In this document: positions 1-5,564 of the stretch, piece by piece
Numbering within the stretch: position 1 is the stretch's first letter
Layout: each line of letters opens with the position of its first letter
Position numbers and translations under genes: made by a program
Assembly (NCBI GenBank): GCA_946482345.1
Contig: CAMLRJ010000202.1
Location: forward strand, 1 to 6,565
DNA from: an uncultured Cellvibrio sp.
GTDB taxonomy: Bacteria; Pseudomonadota; Gammaproteobacteria; Pseudomonadales; Cellvibrionaceae
Direction of reading: 5' to 3'
Length of the DNA: 6,565 nt
Notes under the pieces: generated by a model
Seen by the model: the letters and a program-made list of their open reading frames with translations, nothing else
Told to the model about the DNA's origin: nothing
The model's database searches: none

Positions 1-70
1 GGGGAACTCATTGGCAAAAAAAGAAATTATCCGGAACGCCTTGAATTTTTTACAATCGGTAGCCATATAA
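1..70 (+). CDS. miaA: tRNA dimethylallyltransferase MiaA, C-terminal end only (partial)
   Basis: The reading frame beginning at base 2 is open from the window edge to a TAA at 68-70 and encodes 22 residues ending in [11 protein letters not shown]. Its pattern (an NSLAKK stretch, then an [12 protein letters not shown] helix) resembles the C-terminal tail of gammaproteobacterial MiaA, where a W-L-D-S-L segment is followed by a short helix. MiaA transfers a dimethylallyl group to A37 of tRNAs reading UNN codons. The main support is position: miaA lies directly upstream of hfq in most Gammaproteobacteria. No catalytic residues fall inside the window, so the identity rests on synteny plus a weak tail match. 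Its stop codon overlaps a perfect TATAAT box that may serve hfq. Confidence 0.66.
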   Translation, partial: GNSLAKKEIIRNALNFLQSVAI

Positions 71-71
71 T
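41..71 (+). promoter_or_regulatory. Candidate sigma70 promoter for hfq
   Basis: A perfect -10 box TATAAT lies at 66-71, overlapping the miaA stop. A -35-like TTGAAT (4 of 6 matches) lies at 41-46 with a long 19-nt spacer. A better -35 match, TTTACA at 49-54, is only 11 nt away and so cannot pair with this -10. Transcription would start near base 78 and give a leader of about 65 nt before the hfq ATG. In E. coli, hfq has several promoters inside and after miaA, so a local promoter is plausible. Readthrough from miaA is the alternative. Confidence 0.36.
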
Positions 72-143
72 GGTCAGGAGTTATTAATACTCTGTTCAGC
101 TAACAAGACTAACCAACAATTATTTATCTCGAGGAGAGTAACC

Positions 144-413
144 ATGTCAAAAGGGCATAGTTTACAAGACCCTTACTTGAACGTACTGCGTAAAGAGCGC
201 GTTCCTGTATCCATATATCTGGTCAACGGTATCAAGCTGCAAGGGCAAGTTGAATCTTTCGATCAATTTGTTGTGCTGTTGAAAAATACTGTCAGCCAAA
301 TGGTATACAAACATGCCATATCCACAGTTGTACCTTCCCGTGCTGTGCGCGTTCCTTTGTTGAATGAAGCCGGTATTCTGGAAGGTGAAGAAGACGAACA
401 ACCTGCTGATTAA
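144..413 (+). CDS. hfq: RNA-binding protein Hfq (Sm-like RNA chaperone)
   Basis: This 89-residue protein forms the hexameric Sm-like ring that anneals small RNAs to target mRNAs and affects RNA stability in the cytoplasm. The core is nearly identical to E. coli and Pseudomonas Hfq. The SLQDPYL segment carries the proximal-face residue Q8, and the rim patch is RKER at 16-19. The Sm1 region covers [14 protein letters not shown] (22-35) and ESFDQF (37-42), including distal-face Y25 and proximal F42. The Sm2 signature YKHAIS is at 55-60. The tail after about residue 65 is short (E. coli Hfq has 102 residues) and ends in an acidic run, [10 protein letters not shown]. The ATG is supported by GAGGAG at 131-136, 7 nt upstream. 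hflX follows after 21 nt. Identification is essentially certain. Confidence 0.98.
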   Translation: MSKGHSLQDPYLNVLRKERVPVSIYLVNGIKLQGQVESFDQFVVLLKNTVSQMVYKHAISTVVPSRAVRVPLLNEAGILEGEEDEQPAD

Positions 414-422
414 GGCATAAAC

Positions 423-427
423 AGAGG
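423..427 (+). promoter_or_regulatory. Ribosome binding site fixing the TTG start of hflX
   Basis: AGAGG at 423-427 ends 7 nt before a TTG at 435-437. The frame from this TTG encodes MFFDRPESGELAVLVHL, matching the conserved N-terminus of HflX (E. coli MFDRYDAGEQAVLVH). No in-frame ATG or GTG sits near this point, so TTG is the best-supported start. Confidence 0.7.
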
Positions 428-434
428 CTATTAC

Positions 435-1727
435 TTGTTTTTCGATCGTCCCGAATCAGGTGAACTGGCGGTGCTGGTTCACCTGAATCTGTCTCATGGG
501 CAAGAGCCTGATGACCCTCGTGAGTTTGAAGAGTTGGTGCTCTCTGCGGGTGGTGATCCCGTTGCTTTTTTAACTGGCTCGCGCGTAGTTCCCACTGCTA
601 AATTTCTGATCAGTACCGGCAAACTTCAAGAACTGAAATCATTGGTTGAAGAACACAAGGCCGGATTGGTTATTTTTAATCACACACTGACGCCCAGTCA
701 GGAACGTAACCTTGAAAAAGAATTGCAATGTCGGGTTTTGGATAGAACCGGATTGATTCTGGATATTTTTGCCCAGCGTGCGCGAACGTTTGAAGGAAAG
801 CTGCAAGTCGAATTGGCGCAATTGCACCATCAATCCACGCGTTTGATTCGTGGCTGGACGCATCTTGAGCGTCAAAAAGGTGGTATAGGTTTACGCGGCC
901 CCGGTGAAACCCAATTGGAAACCGACCGTCGATTGTTGCGTAATCGAATTAGCATGATTGAACAAAAGTTGGAGAAAGTTCGATCCCAGCGTGAGCAGGG
1001 GCGTAAATCCCGGCAAAAGGCCGCCATTCCGACAGTGTCTTTGGTGGGATATACCAACGCGGGTAAATCCACACTATTCAACCAAATTACAGGCGAAAAC
1101 GTATACGCCGAGAATCAATTGTTTGCCACGCTCGACCCAACCATGCGCCGCATTGAATTGGCCGATATCGGTGGTGTGGTGATGGCGGACACTGTGGGGT
1201 TTATCAGTCATCTTCCACACAGATTGGTCGATGCTTTCAGGGCTACATTGGAAGAGGCAAGCAACTCAACATTGTTGTTGCATGTGATCGATGCTGCCGC
1301 AGAAGAAATGACCCGAAATATAGAGCAGGTTGAGTTGGTGCTGGCAGAAATAGATGCGGCTGACCTGCCTCAGCTTAAGGTCTATAACAAGCTCGATTTG
1401 CTTGATAATCGTTCACCAGGAATTGATCGTGACGAGTCTGGAAAACCTGCGGCTGTTTGGCTTTCTGCCAAATCAGGTGCGGGTTGCGACTTGTTGCAAG
1501 AGGCCATCATTGAGTTTCTGGGTACAGAAATGATTGCCGGGCGCTTGTTGTTAACGCCGCAACAAGGCAAGCTGCGAGCCTTGCTTTATAGCCAGCAAGC
1601 AGTCGCACAGGAAACCTACCGGGACGATGGTAAAACGATATTGGAAATTCGTGTCCCCAAAAGTGATTTGTTGCGTCTGTTGAAGACGGCATCTGAAAAT
1701 TTTGATGATCTGCAATGGGCAGATTAA
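435..1727 (+). CDS. hflX: Ribosome-associated GTPase HflX
   Basis: HflX is a GTPase of the TRAFAC class (Obg-HflX group) that binds the 50S subunit and splits stalled or stress-inactivated 70S ribosomes. The protein has 430 residues, close to E. coli HflX (426). An N-terminal HflX domain (about 1-190) carries the family signature GGIGLRGPGETQLE at 149-162 and a helical linker near 165-195. The G domain has G1 GYTNAGKS at 205-212, the G2 threonine in ATLDPT (231-236), G3 DTVGF at 252-256, G4 NKLD at 318-321 and G5 SAKSG at 344-348. All key nucleotide-binding residues are present, so the enzyme should be active. The C-terminal domain runs from about 365 to 430. The start is TTG with a well-placed AGAGG. 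The gene sits in the hfq-hflK interval as in E. coli and Pseudomonas. Confidence 0.97.
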   Translation: MFFDRPESGELAVLVHLNLSHGQEPDDPREFEELVLSAGGDPVAFLTGSRVVPTAKFLISTGKLQELKSLVEEHKAGLVIFNHTLTPSQERNLEKELQCRVLDRTGLILDIFAQRARTFEGKLQVELAQLHHQSTRLIRGWTHLERQKGGIGLRGPGETQLETDRRLLRNRISMIEQKLEKVRSQREQGRKSRQKAAIPTVSLVGYTNAGKSTLFNQITGENVYAENQLFATLDPTMRRIELADIGGVVMADTVGFISHLPHRLVDAFRATLEEASNSTLLLHVIDAAAEEMTRNIEQVELVLAEIDAADLPQLKVYNKLDLLDNRSPGIDRDESGKPAAVWLSAKSGAGCDLLQEAIIEFLGTEMIAGRLLLTPQQGKLRALLYSQQAVAQETYRDDGKTILEIRVPKSDLLRLLKTASENFDDLQWAD

Positions 1728-1760
1728 TCCTCTGAATTCACATTAGATTAGGAGAAACCT

Positions 1761-2873
1761 ATGGCCTGGAATGAACCGGGAAAAGATAAAAACCCTTGGG
1801 GAAATCGCGGAGGAAACAACGAAGGTCCGCCGGATCTCGACGAAGCGTTTCGTAAATTGCAGGAAAAAATAAACGGACTTTTCGGTGGCGGGAACAAATC
1901 CGGTAATTCCGGAGGTTCGGGCGGAATAGGTGGGTTCCTGGCCATAGTGGTTGTTCTGCTTGCATTGATTTGGGTGGGAACAGGTATTTATCAAGTTGAT
2001 GCCAAAGAGCGTGCGGTGGTATTGCGTTTTGGCGCTTTTTACGACATTGAGGATGAAGGTTTGAAATGGCGCATGCCACTGATTGATCGCGTGATTATCG
2101 AAAGCACAACATCAACCCGGCAATACACCAACACGGCCAAGAGCCTGATGCTGACCAAAGACGAAAGCATTGTTGAATTGCCATTGTCTGTTCAATACAA
2201 CATCAGTGACGTGAAAAAATTTGTATTAAATGTGCGTGATCCGGAAATCAGTTTGCAACATGCTACCGATTCTGCGGCACGCCACGTGGTAGGTTCAACT
2301 GAGTTGAATCAGGTACTTTCCGAAGGTCGTGAAGCTATTGCGGTTGAAGTGAAAAAACGTTTGCAATCCTATCTGGATTTATATGAATCAGGAATTCAGG
2401 TAGTGAGTGTCAATATTCAGGAATCAAGACCGCCGGAAGAAGTGCGTGCTGCATTTGACGATGTGATTCGTGCAAAAGAAGACGAACAACGTTCAGTGAA
2501 TCAGGCTCAATCTTATTCCAACGGTGTAGTCAATGAAGCTAAAGGTAATGCGCAACGATTATTGGCAGAAGCGGAAGGTTATAAATCAGCTGTGATTTCA
2601 CGTGCACAAGGTGAATCCAGTCGTTTTGAAAGCTTGTTGGCGGAATACAAACGTGCACCTGAAGTAACAAGACAGCGTTTGTATCTTGAAACTGTGGAAA
2701 ATGTAATGACCAATTCGTCAAAAGTGATGGTGGATGTGAAGGGTGGAAACAACATGATGTATTTACCCTTGGATAAAATTATCACTAACACACCGACCAG
2801 AGTTTCCATACCACAAAACAACACAACAACACTCGATGCGCCTGCTGCATCTGCACGTAGGGAGTTACGCTAA
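1761..2873 (+). CDS. hflK: FtsH protease modulator HflK (SPFH/band 7 membrane protein)
   Basis: HflK pairs with HflC to build a large periplasm-facing cage around the membrane protease FtsH, modulating its access to substrates. This copy has 370 residues (E. coli 419). The N-terminal 55 residues are cytoplasmic and rich in Gly, Asn and Pro, with the typical MAWNEPG opening. One transmembrane helix spans about 57-76 (FLAIVVVLLALIWVG core). An SPFH/band 7 domain follows from about 78 (VDAKERAVVLRFG) to 240, then an Ala/Glu/Gln-rich coiled-coil helix from about 235 to 300. The C-terminal segment has the family block NNMMYLPLDK at 330-339 and ends in a low-complexity Asn/Thr/Ala tail. The start is ATG with AGGAGA at 1750-1755. 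Its TAA overlaps the hflC ATG by 1 nt, so the partner subunits are translationally coupled. Confidence 0.96.
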   Translation: MAWNEPGKDKNPWGNRGGNNEGPPDLDEAFRKLQEKINGLFGGGNKSGNSGGSGGIGGFLAIVVVLLALIWVGTGIYQVDAKERAVVLRFGAFYDIEDEGLKWRMPLIDRVIIESTTSTRQYTNTAKSLMLTKDESIVELPLSVQYNISDVKKFVLNVRDPEISLQHATDSAARHVVGSTELNQVLSEGREAIAVEVKKRLQSYLDLYESGIQVVSVNIQESRPPEEVRAAFDDVIRAKEDEQRSVNQAQSYSNGVVNEAKGNAQRLLAEAEGYKSAVISRAQGESSRFESLLAEYKRAPEVTRQRLYLETVENVMTNSSKVMVDVKGGNNMMYLPLDKIITNTPTRVSIPQNNTTTLDAPAASARRELR

Positions 2874-3745
2874 TGAATAACAAATCTGTCGTTTTTTTAT
2901 TTGCTTTTTTTGCGTTCCTTCTGCTTGCGTTCAGTTCTTTGTTTGTTGTGACGGAATACCAGCGAGCGGTGTTGTTGGAATTTGGTCGTTTGGTGGAGAC
3001 GGATTTAAAACCTGGTCTGCACTTCAAAAAGCCTTGGGCAAAAGTTAAAAAATTTGATGCGCGTTTGATGACCGCTGATGTGCGTCCGGAAAACTTTTTT
3101 ACCAGCGAGAAAAAACGTTTGGTGGTGAGTTACTACATCAAATGGCGCGTCAAAAATGTAGAAGATTATTACAAGGTAACCGGCGGCGATGAAATGCGTG
3201 CGGCCGATCTTTTGGCCAAACCTGTTGCTGATGGTTTGCGTAACCAGTTTGGTCGCAGAACGTTGCATGATGTGGTTTCAGGAAAGCGCGATGAGTTGAT
3301 GGCAGAAATCACAGAGTCCACCAATGAACAAGCAATTCGCGATATGGGTGTGGAGGTAAAAGATATTCGCGTGAAGCGTATCGACTTCCCCGAAGAGGTG
3401 AGCCGCTCTGTATTTGATCGTATGGCAGCTGATCGTGAAAAAGAAGCCCGCGAATATCGTTCAAGCGGTACAGCACAAGCTGAAAAAATCAAAGCAGATG
3501 CAGATCGTCAAAAAGCAGTTATCGAAGCCGATGCTTACGGTCAAGCCGAGCGCATTCGCGGTGAAGGTGATGCCAAGGCGACAGCCATATTTGCGGCTGC
3601 TTATTCAAAAGATCCGGAGTTTTATAGTTTTGTTCGCAGCTTGAACGCTTATCGAAACAGTTTCCAAAACAAAGGCGATTTGCTGGTGGTTGATCCCCAA
3701 AGTGATTTTTTCCGTTATTTAAAAGATCCTAAAGGCAGGCAATAA
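2873..3745 (+). CDS. hflC: FtsH protease modulator HflC (SPFH/band 7 membrane protein)
   Basis: HflC is the second subunit of the HflKC complex that surrounds FtsH in the inner membrane. The protein has 290 residues, shorter than E. coli HflC (334). An N-terminal hydrophobic anchor spans about 5-26 (VVFLFAFFAFLLLAF core). The SPFH domain begins at TEYQRAVLLEFGRL (27-40) and includes KPGLHFKKPW (46-55). A charged Ala/Glu/Lys coiled coil runs from about 185 to 245. The conserved block YSKDPEFYSFVRSLNAY is at 244-260, and the tail DPQSDFFRYLKDP matches the family end. The ATG overlaps the hflK stop (TAATG), and AGGGAG at 2859-2864 lies 8 nt upstream within hflK, typical of coupled expression. 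In relatives the next gene is often a small DUF2065 gene or hisZ/purA; here a TA pair follows. Confidence 0.96.
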   Translation: MNNKSVVFLFAFFAFLLLAFSSLFVVTEYQRAVLLEFGRLVETDLKPGLHFKKPWAKVKKFDARLMTADVRPENFFTSEKKRLVVSYYIKWRVKNVEDYYKVTGGDEMRAADLLAKPVADGLRNQFGRRTLHDVVSGKRDELMAEITESTNEQAIRDMGVEVKDIRVKRIDFPEEVSRSVFDRMAADREKEAREYRSSGTAQAEKIKADADRQKAVIEADAYGQAERIRGEGDAKATAIFAAAYSKDPEFYSFVRSLNAYRNSFQNKGDLLVVDPQSDFFRYLKDPKGRQ

Positions 3746-3750
3746 TCTAT

Positions 3751-3780
3751 TGGGCAACAGGGATGTTTGCTGCTTATAAT
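3751..3780 (+). promoter_or_regulatory. Candidate promoter of the toxin-antitoxin pair
   Basis: A perfect TATAAT lies at 3775-3780, only 30 nt after the hflC stop. TGGGCA at 3751-3756 matches the -35 consensus at 4 of 6 positions with an 18-nt spacer. Transcription would start near 3787, about 20 nt before the antitoxin ATG at 3808. TA pairs usually carry their own promoter, which fits. No terminator is visible between hflC and this site, so readthrough from the hfl operon probably also contributes. Confidence 0.48.
3754..3770 (+). promoter_or_regulatory. Imperfect palindrome in the TA promoter spacer, possible operator
   Basis: GCAACA (3754-3759), a GGGA centre, and TGTTTGC (3764-3770) form six pairs with one bulged T. 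The element lies between the proposed -35 and -10 boxes, where a bound repressor would block transcription. Type II TA pairs are commonly autorepressed from such sites. However, the antitoxin shows no obvious DNA-binding domain, and short palindromes arise by chance, so this is tentative. Confidence 0.22.
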
Positions 3781-3797
3781 TCTGAGAAACGGTATGT

Positions 3798-3804
3798 GGA
3801 GAAG
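3798..3804 (+). promoter_or_regulatory. Ribosome binding site selecting the antitoxin start
   Basis: GGAGAAG at 3798-3804 contains GGAG ending 6 nt before the ATG at 3808-3810. An earlier in-frame ATG at 3763 would add 15 residues. However, it lacks a properly spaced ribosome binding site and lies upstream of the -10 box, so a transcript from the local promoter would not contain it. Confidence 0.6.
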
Positions 3805-3807
3805 ACA

Positions 3808-3993
3808 ATGAGCACCAAGCTATCACCCATAGTGTCCGAATTTGAAACGGTAGAACAAGAAGCCAGTTACGTTGAATGGCTTAAGGCAAAAGTAAAAGCA
3901 AGTCTTGATGATCCTCGCCCTTCTATTCCGCACGATCAAGTAATGTCAGAAATGCGGGATTTGATTGAATCCAAGCTCAAAAATGCTAGTTAA
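3808..3993 (+). CDS. Type II antitoxin, PaaA2/RelB-like (stability determinant family)
   Basis: This 61-residue acidic protein is the probable antidote that binds and neutralises the toxin encoded next. The order of motifs is LSPIVSEFETVEQEASY at 5-21, EWLKAKVKASLDDPRPSIPH at 23-42, and DQVMSEMRDLIESK near 43-56. From memory this strongly resembles the family containing E. coli O157 PaaA2, the antitoxin of ParE2, and proteins annotated as stability determinant or RelB-type antitoxin. PaaA2 is largely disordered with two preformed helices; here helices are expected at about 13-33 and 42-58. No ribbon-helix-helix or helix-turn-helix DNA-binding domain is evident. The 3' end overlaps the toxin gene by 11 nt. 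The start at 3808 is chosen for its GGAG site. The pair sits between housekeeping genes, suggesting acquisition. The TA assignment is strong; the exact subfamily is less certain. Confidence 0.85.
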   Translation: MSTKLSPIVSEFETVEQEASYVEWLKAKVKASLDDPRPSIPHDQVMSEMRDLIESKLKNAS

Positions 3994-4267
3994 GTGGCGG
4001 CCAGAAGCAAGGCGTGAGTTGTGGGAAATATTAGATTTTATTGGTGATCGTAATCCAATAGCTGCATCTAATCTTTTTGATGCTATCGAGCAAGCAACAC
4101 AAACTTTGCCGCATTATCCATATCAATATCGTATCGGCAGGGTAAGCGGAACTCGAGAGCTGGTAATTCATCCCAATTATATTGTTATCTACCGAACGAC
4201 TTTGGATTCGATAGAGATAATTTCTGTTGTCCATGCTCGACAGGAATACCCAAAAAATCCATCGTAA
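3983..4267 (+). CDS. Type II toxin, RelE/ParE superfamily
   Basis: The 94-residue product has the RelE/ParE fold pattern. Two N-terminal helices (about 6-43, opening WRPEARRELWEILDFIGDRN) are followed by beta strands carrying GRVSGTREL (52-60), HPNYIVIYR (63-71) and the family ending VVHARQEYP (82-90). Members either cleave ribosome-bound mRNA (RelE) or poison DNA gyrase (ParE). The motif set here is the ParE-like one, as with PaaA2-ParE2 partners, but sequence alone does not fix the target. The preferred start is ATG 3983, which overlaps the antitoxin end by 11 nt. An in-frame TTG at 3965 would add six residues but is less likely. There is no good ribosome binding site, so translation probably depends on coupling to the antitoxin, which would keep the toxin limiting. 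The frame is intact with no truncation. An intrinsic terminator follows 43 nt downstream. Confidence 0.9.
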   Translation: MLVKWRPEARRELWEILDFIGDRNPIAASNLFDAIEQATQTLPHYPYQYRIGRVSGTRELVIHPNYIVIYRTTLDSIEIISVVHARQEYPKNPS

Positions 4268-4285
4268 ATAAACCCTGTCGCATGG
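4231..4285 (+). repeat. Inverted repeat spanning the toxin stop codon (RNA hairpin)
   Basis: CCATGCTCGACAGG at 4231-4244 pairs with CCTGTCGCATGG at 4274-4285. This gives 12 base pairs interrupted only by a 2-nt bulge (TC at 4237-4238). The 29-nt loop contains the toxin TAA at 4265-4267. The downstream half CATGG (4281-4285) can alternatively pair with CCATG at 4290-4294 across a TTGG loop, so the two hairpins exclude each other. The upstream arm encodes the toxin HARQ motif. Whether this folds in the mRNA or acts in stability or termination is unknown. Confidence 0.5.
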
Positions 4286-4298
4286 TTGGCCATGATGA

Positions 4299-4304
4299 TA
4301 GAAT
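4299..4304 (+). promoter_or_regulatory. Possible -10 element for hisZ-purA
   Basis: TAGAAT at 4299-4304 matches the -10 consensus at 5 of 6 positions and is followed by a GC-rich discriminator (GCCGC). The -35 region is poor: CTGTCG at 4275-4280 (3 of 6) with an 18-nt spacer. Initiation near 4311 would place the terminator hairpin at the very 5' end of the transcript. I see no better promoter between the terminator and the hisZ ATG. Confidence 0.26.
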
Positions 4305-4309
4305 GCCGC

Positions 4310-4335
4310 AACCGAGCCAGAAACTCGGTTTTTTT
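4310..4335 (+). terminator. Rho-independent terminator after the toxin gene
   Basis: AACCGAG (4310-4316) and CTCGGTT (4324-4330) form a 7-bp stem around the 7-nt loop CCAGAAA. The stem runs into seven consecutive T residues at 4329-4335. It ends the TA transcript and probably the whole hfq-hflX-hflK-hflC-TA transcription unit, separating it from hisZ-purA. Confidence 0.82.
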
Positions 4336-4375
4336 ATGTGTATTTGCCAGATAACCGCACATTATTGAGCCATAG

Positions 4376-5560
4376 ATGACATACGCCGATCGCTGGCTGT
4401 TGCCAGAAGGTATCGAAGAAATTCTGCCTGCTGAAGCCAAAACCATAGACAACTTGCGCCGCCGTTTGCTGGATTTATACAGCACCTGGGGTTATGACAT
4501 GGTCATTCCACCATTGGTGGAGTACACAGATTCTTTGTTGATTGGTTTGGGGCGTGATGTTGATTTGCTCACCTTTAAAATGACCGATCAAATGACGGGA
4601 AGAATGCTCGGAATTCGTGCTGACATAACCCCGCAAACTGCTCGTATGGATGCCCATAGTTTTATCCGTTCAGGAACCAGTCGCCTTTGTTACGCCGGAC
4701 ATGTAGTGCATACCCGCCCAAAAAATCCTTTGGCTACGCGCACTCCCATTCAAGCCGGTATTGAATGTTATGGTGAAGCAGGTGTTGCTGCGGACATAGA
4801 AGTGGTGTCTTTGCTGGTTGAGTCGTTAAAACTGGCTGGTTTGCCGCGATTGCACATTGATCTTGGCCATATAGGTATTTATCGCGCGCTCGCAGAATTT
4901 GCCGGATTAAATAAATCTCAAGAAGACAGTTTTTTCGATTTGTTGCAGCGCAAAGCCATTACTGAAATTCGTATCTGGGTAAAAGCCAATATTGTTGATG
5001 AACAGTTGGCGGGTTTATTTTTATCTTTACCCGGTCTTGCCGGTGATAAATCCTTGTTGTTCAAGGCACGTGAAATTTTTTCGTCTATCTCCAGTATTCA
5101 ATTAGCGTTGGATAAGTTAGCTCATGTGGCTGACGCAATAGAAAAACGTTATCCGGAAGTTGAGTTGTATTTTGATTTGGGCGAATTGCGCGGATATCAC
5201 TATTTAACTGGAATTGTGTTTGCTGCTTTTGCTCCAGGTTATGGCAATCCGATAGCCAGTGGTGGTCGCTATGATCACATTGGTGAAGTGTTTGGACGTG
5301 CACGGCCTGCAACAGGTTTTGCTGTTGATATTACCGCTATCAGTAAGCTGGGTTTGCTTAAGCCTATTGCTGTCAGTGCTATAGGTGTTGTTGAAAATAC
5401 TGATCAGGCGCAGTGGATTGCTATTCAAAAGCTGCGTCAGTCTGGTGAAAGAATTACTTGCATTCACCAACAATCCGATTGGCAAGAATTAGGTTGCGAC
5501 CGTCAATTAATTTTGCAAGACGGTCAATACCGGGTTGTCCCTTATATTCATTCGATTTAA
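4376..5560 (+). CDS. hisZ: ATP phosphoribosyltransferase regulatory subunit HisZ
   Basis: HisZ is a catalytically inactive paralogue of histidyl-tRNA synthetase. It joins short-form HisG to make an active, histidine-inhibited ATP phosphoribosyltransferase, the first step of histidine biosynthesis. The 394-residue protein opens with DRWLLPEGIEEILPAEA (5-21), the usual HisZ start. Class II synthetase motif 2 is recognisable around FKMTDQMTG...RADITPQTAR (67-90). The histidine-site segment LRGYHYLTGIVFA is at 271-283, and motif 3 GGRYDHIGEVFGRARPATGF is at 296-315. After motif 3 it reads AVDIT where HisS has the catalytic G-x-E-R, and it lacks the HisS anticodon-binding domain; both mark it as HisZ. 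The start is ATG 4376 with only a weak GAG (4367-4369) upstream. purA follows after 22 nt. Its presence implies that the organism carries short-form HisG. Confidence 0.95.
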   Translation: MTYADRWLLPEGIEEILPAEAKTIDNLRRRLLDLYSTWGYDMVIPPLVEYTDSLLIGLGRDVDLLTFKMTDQMTGRMLGIRADITPQTARMDAHSFIRSGTSRLCYAGHVVHTRPKNPLATRTPIQAGIECYGEAGVAADIEVVSLLVESLKLAGLPRLHIDLGHIGIYRALAEFAGLNKSQEDSFFDLLQRKAITEIRIWVKANIVDEQLAGLFLSLPGLAGDKSLLFKAREIFSSISSIQLALDKLAHVADAIEKRYPEVELYFDLGELRGYHYLTGIVFAAFAPGYGNPIASGGRYDHIGEVFGRARPATGFAVDITAISKLGLLKPIAVSAIGVVENTDQAQWIAIQKLRQSGERITCIHQQSDWQELGCDRQLILQDGQYRVVPYIHSI

Positions 5561-5564
5561 TTAG

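Noticed and set aside
78..92. GAGT...ACTC palindrome before hfq
   Set aside because: Arms are only 4 bp around an AT-rich centre, no T-tract follows, and there is no sign of a regulator site; chance is the simpler explanation.
1759..2079. Open frame of 106 codons on the reverse strand opposite the start of hflK
   Set aside because: It lies wholly within a certain gene, has no recognisable protein pattern, and its Pro/Arg/Phe-rich composition is what the complement of the Gly-rich hflK start would give.
3169..3492. Open frame of 107 codons on the reverse strand opposite hflC
   Set aside because: Ser/Arg-rich translation typical of antisense shadow, fully contained in hflC, with no homology pattern or ribosome binding site of note.
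3763..3807. Upstream ATG extending the antitoxin by 15 residues
   Set aside because: There is no properly spaced ribosome binding site, the extension lies over the probable promoter -10, and the family N-terminus matches the 3808 start.
3965..3982. TTG start extending the toxin by six residues
   Set aside because: The extra residues do not fit the RelE/ParE N-terminus, and the ATG at 3983 gives the expected MLVKWRPEA-type opening.
4268..4375. Possible tRNA or small RNA gene between the toxin and hisZ
   Set aside because: No cloverleaf can be drawn, and only 5 nt separate the -10-like box from the terminator stem.
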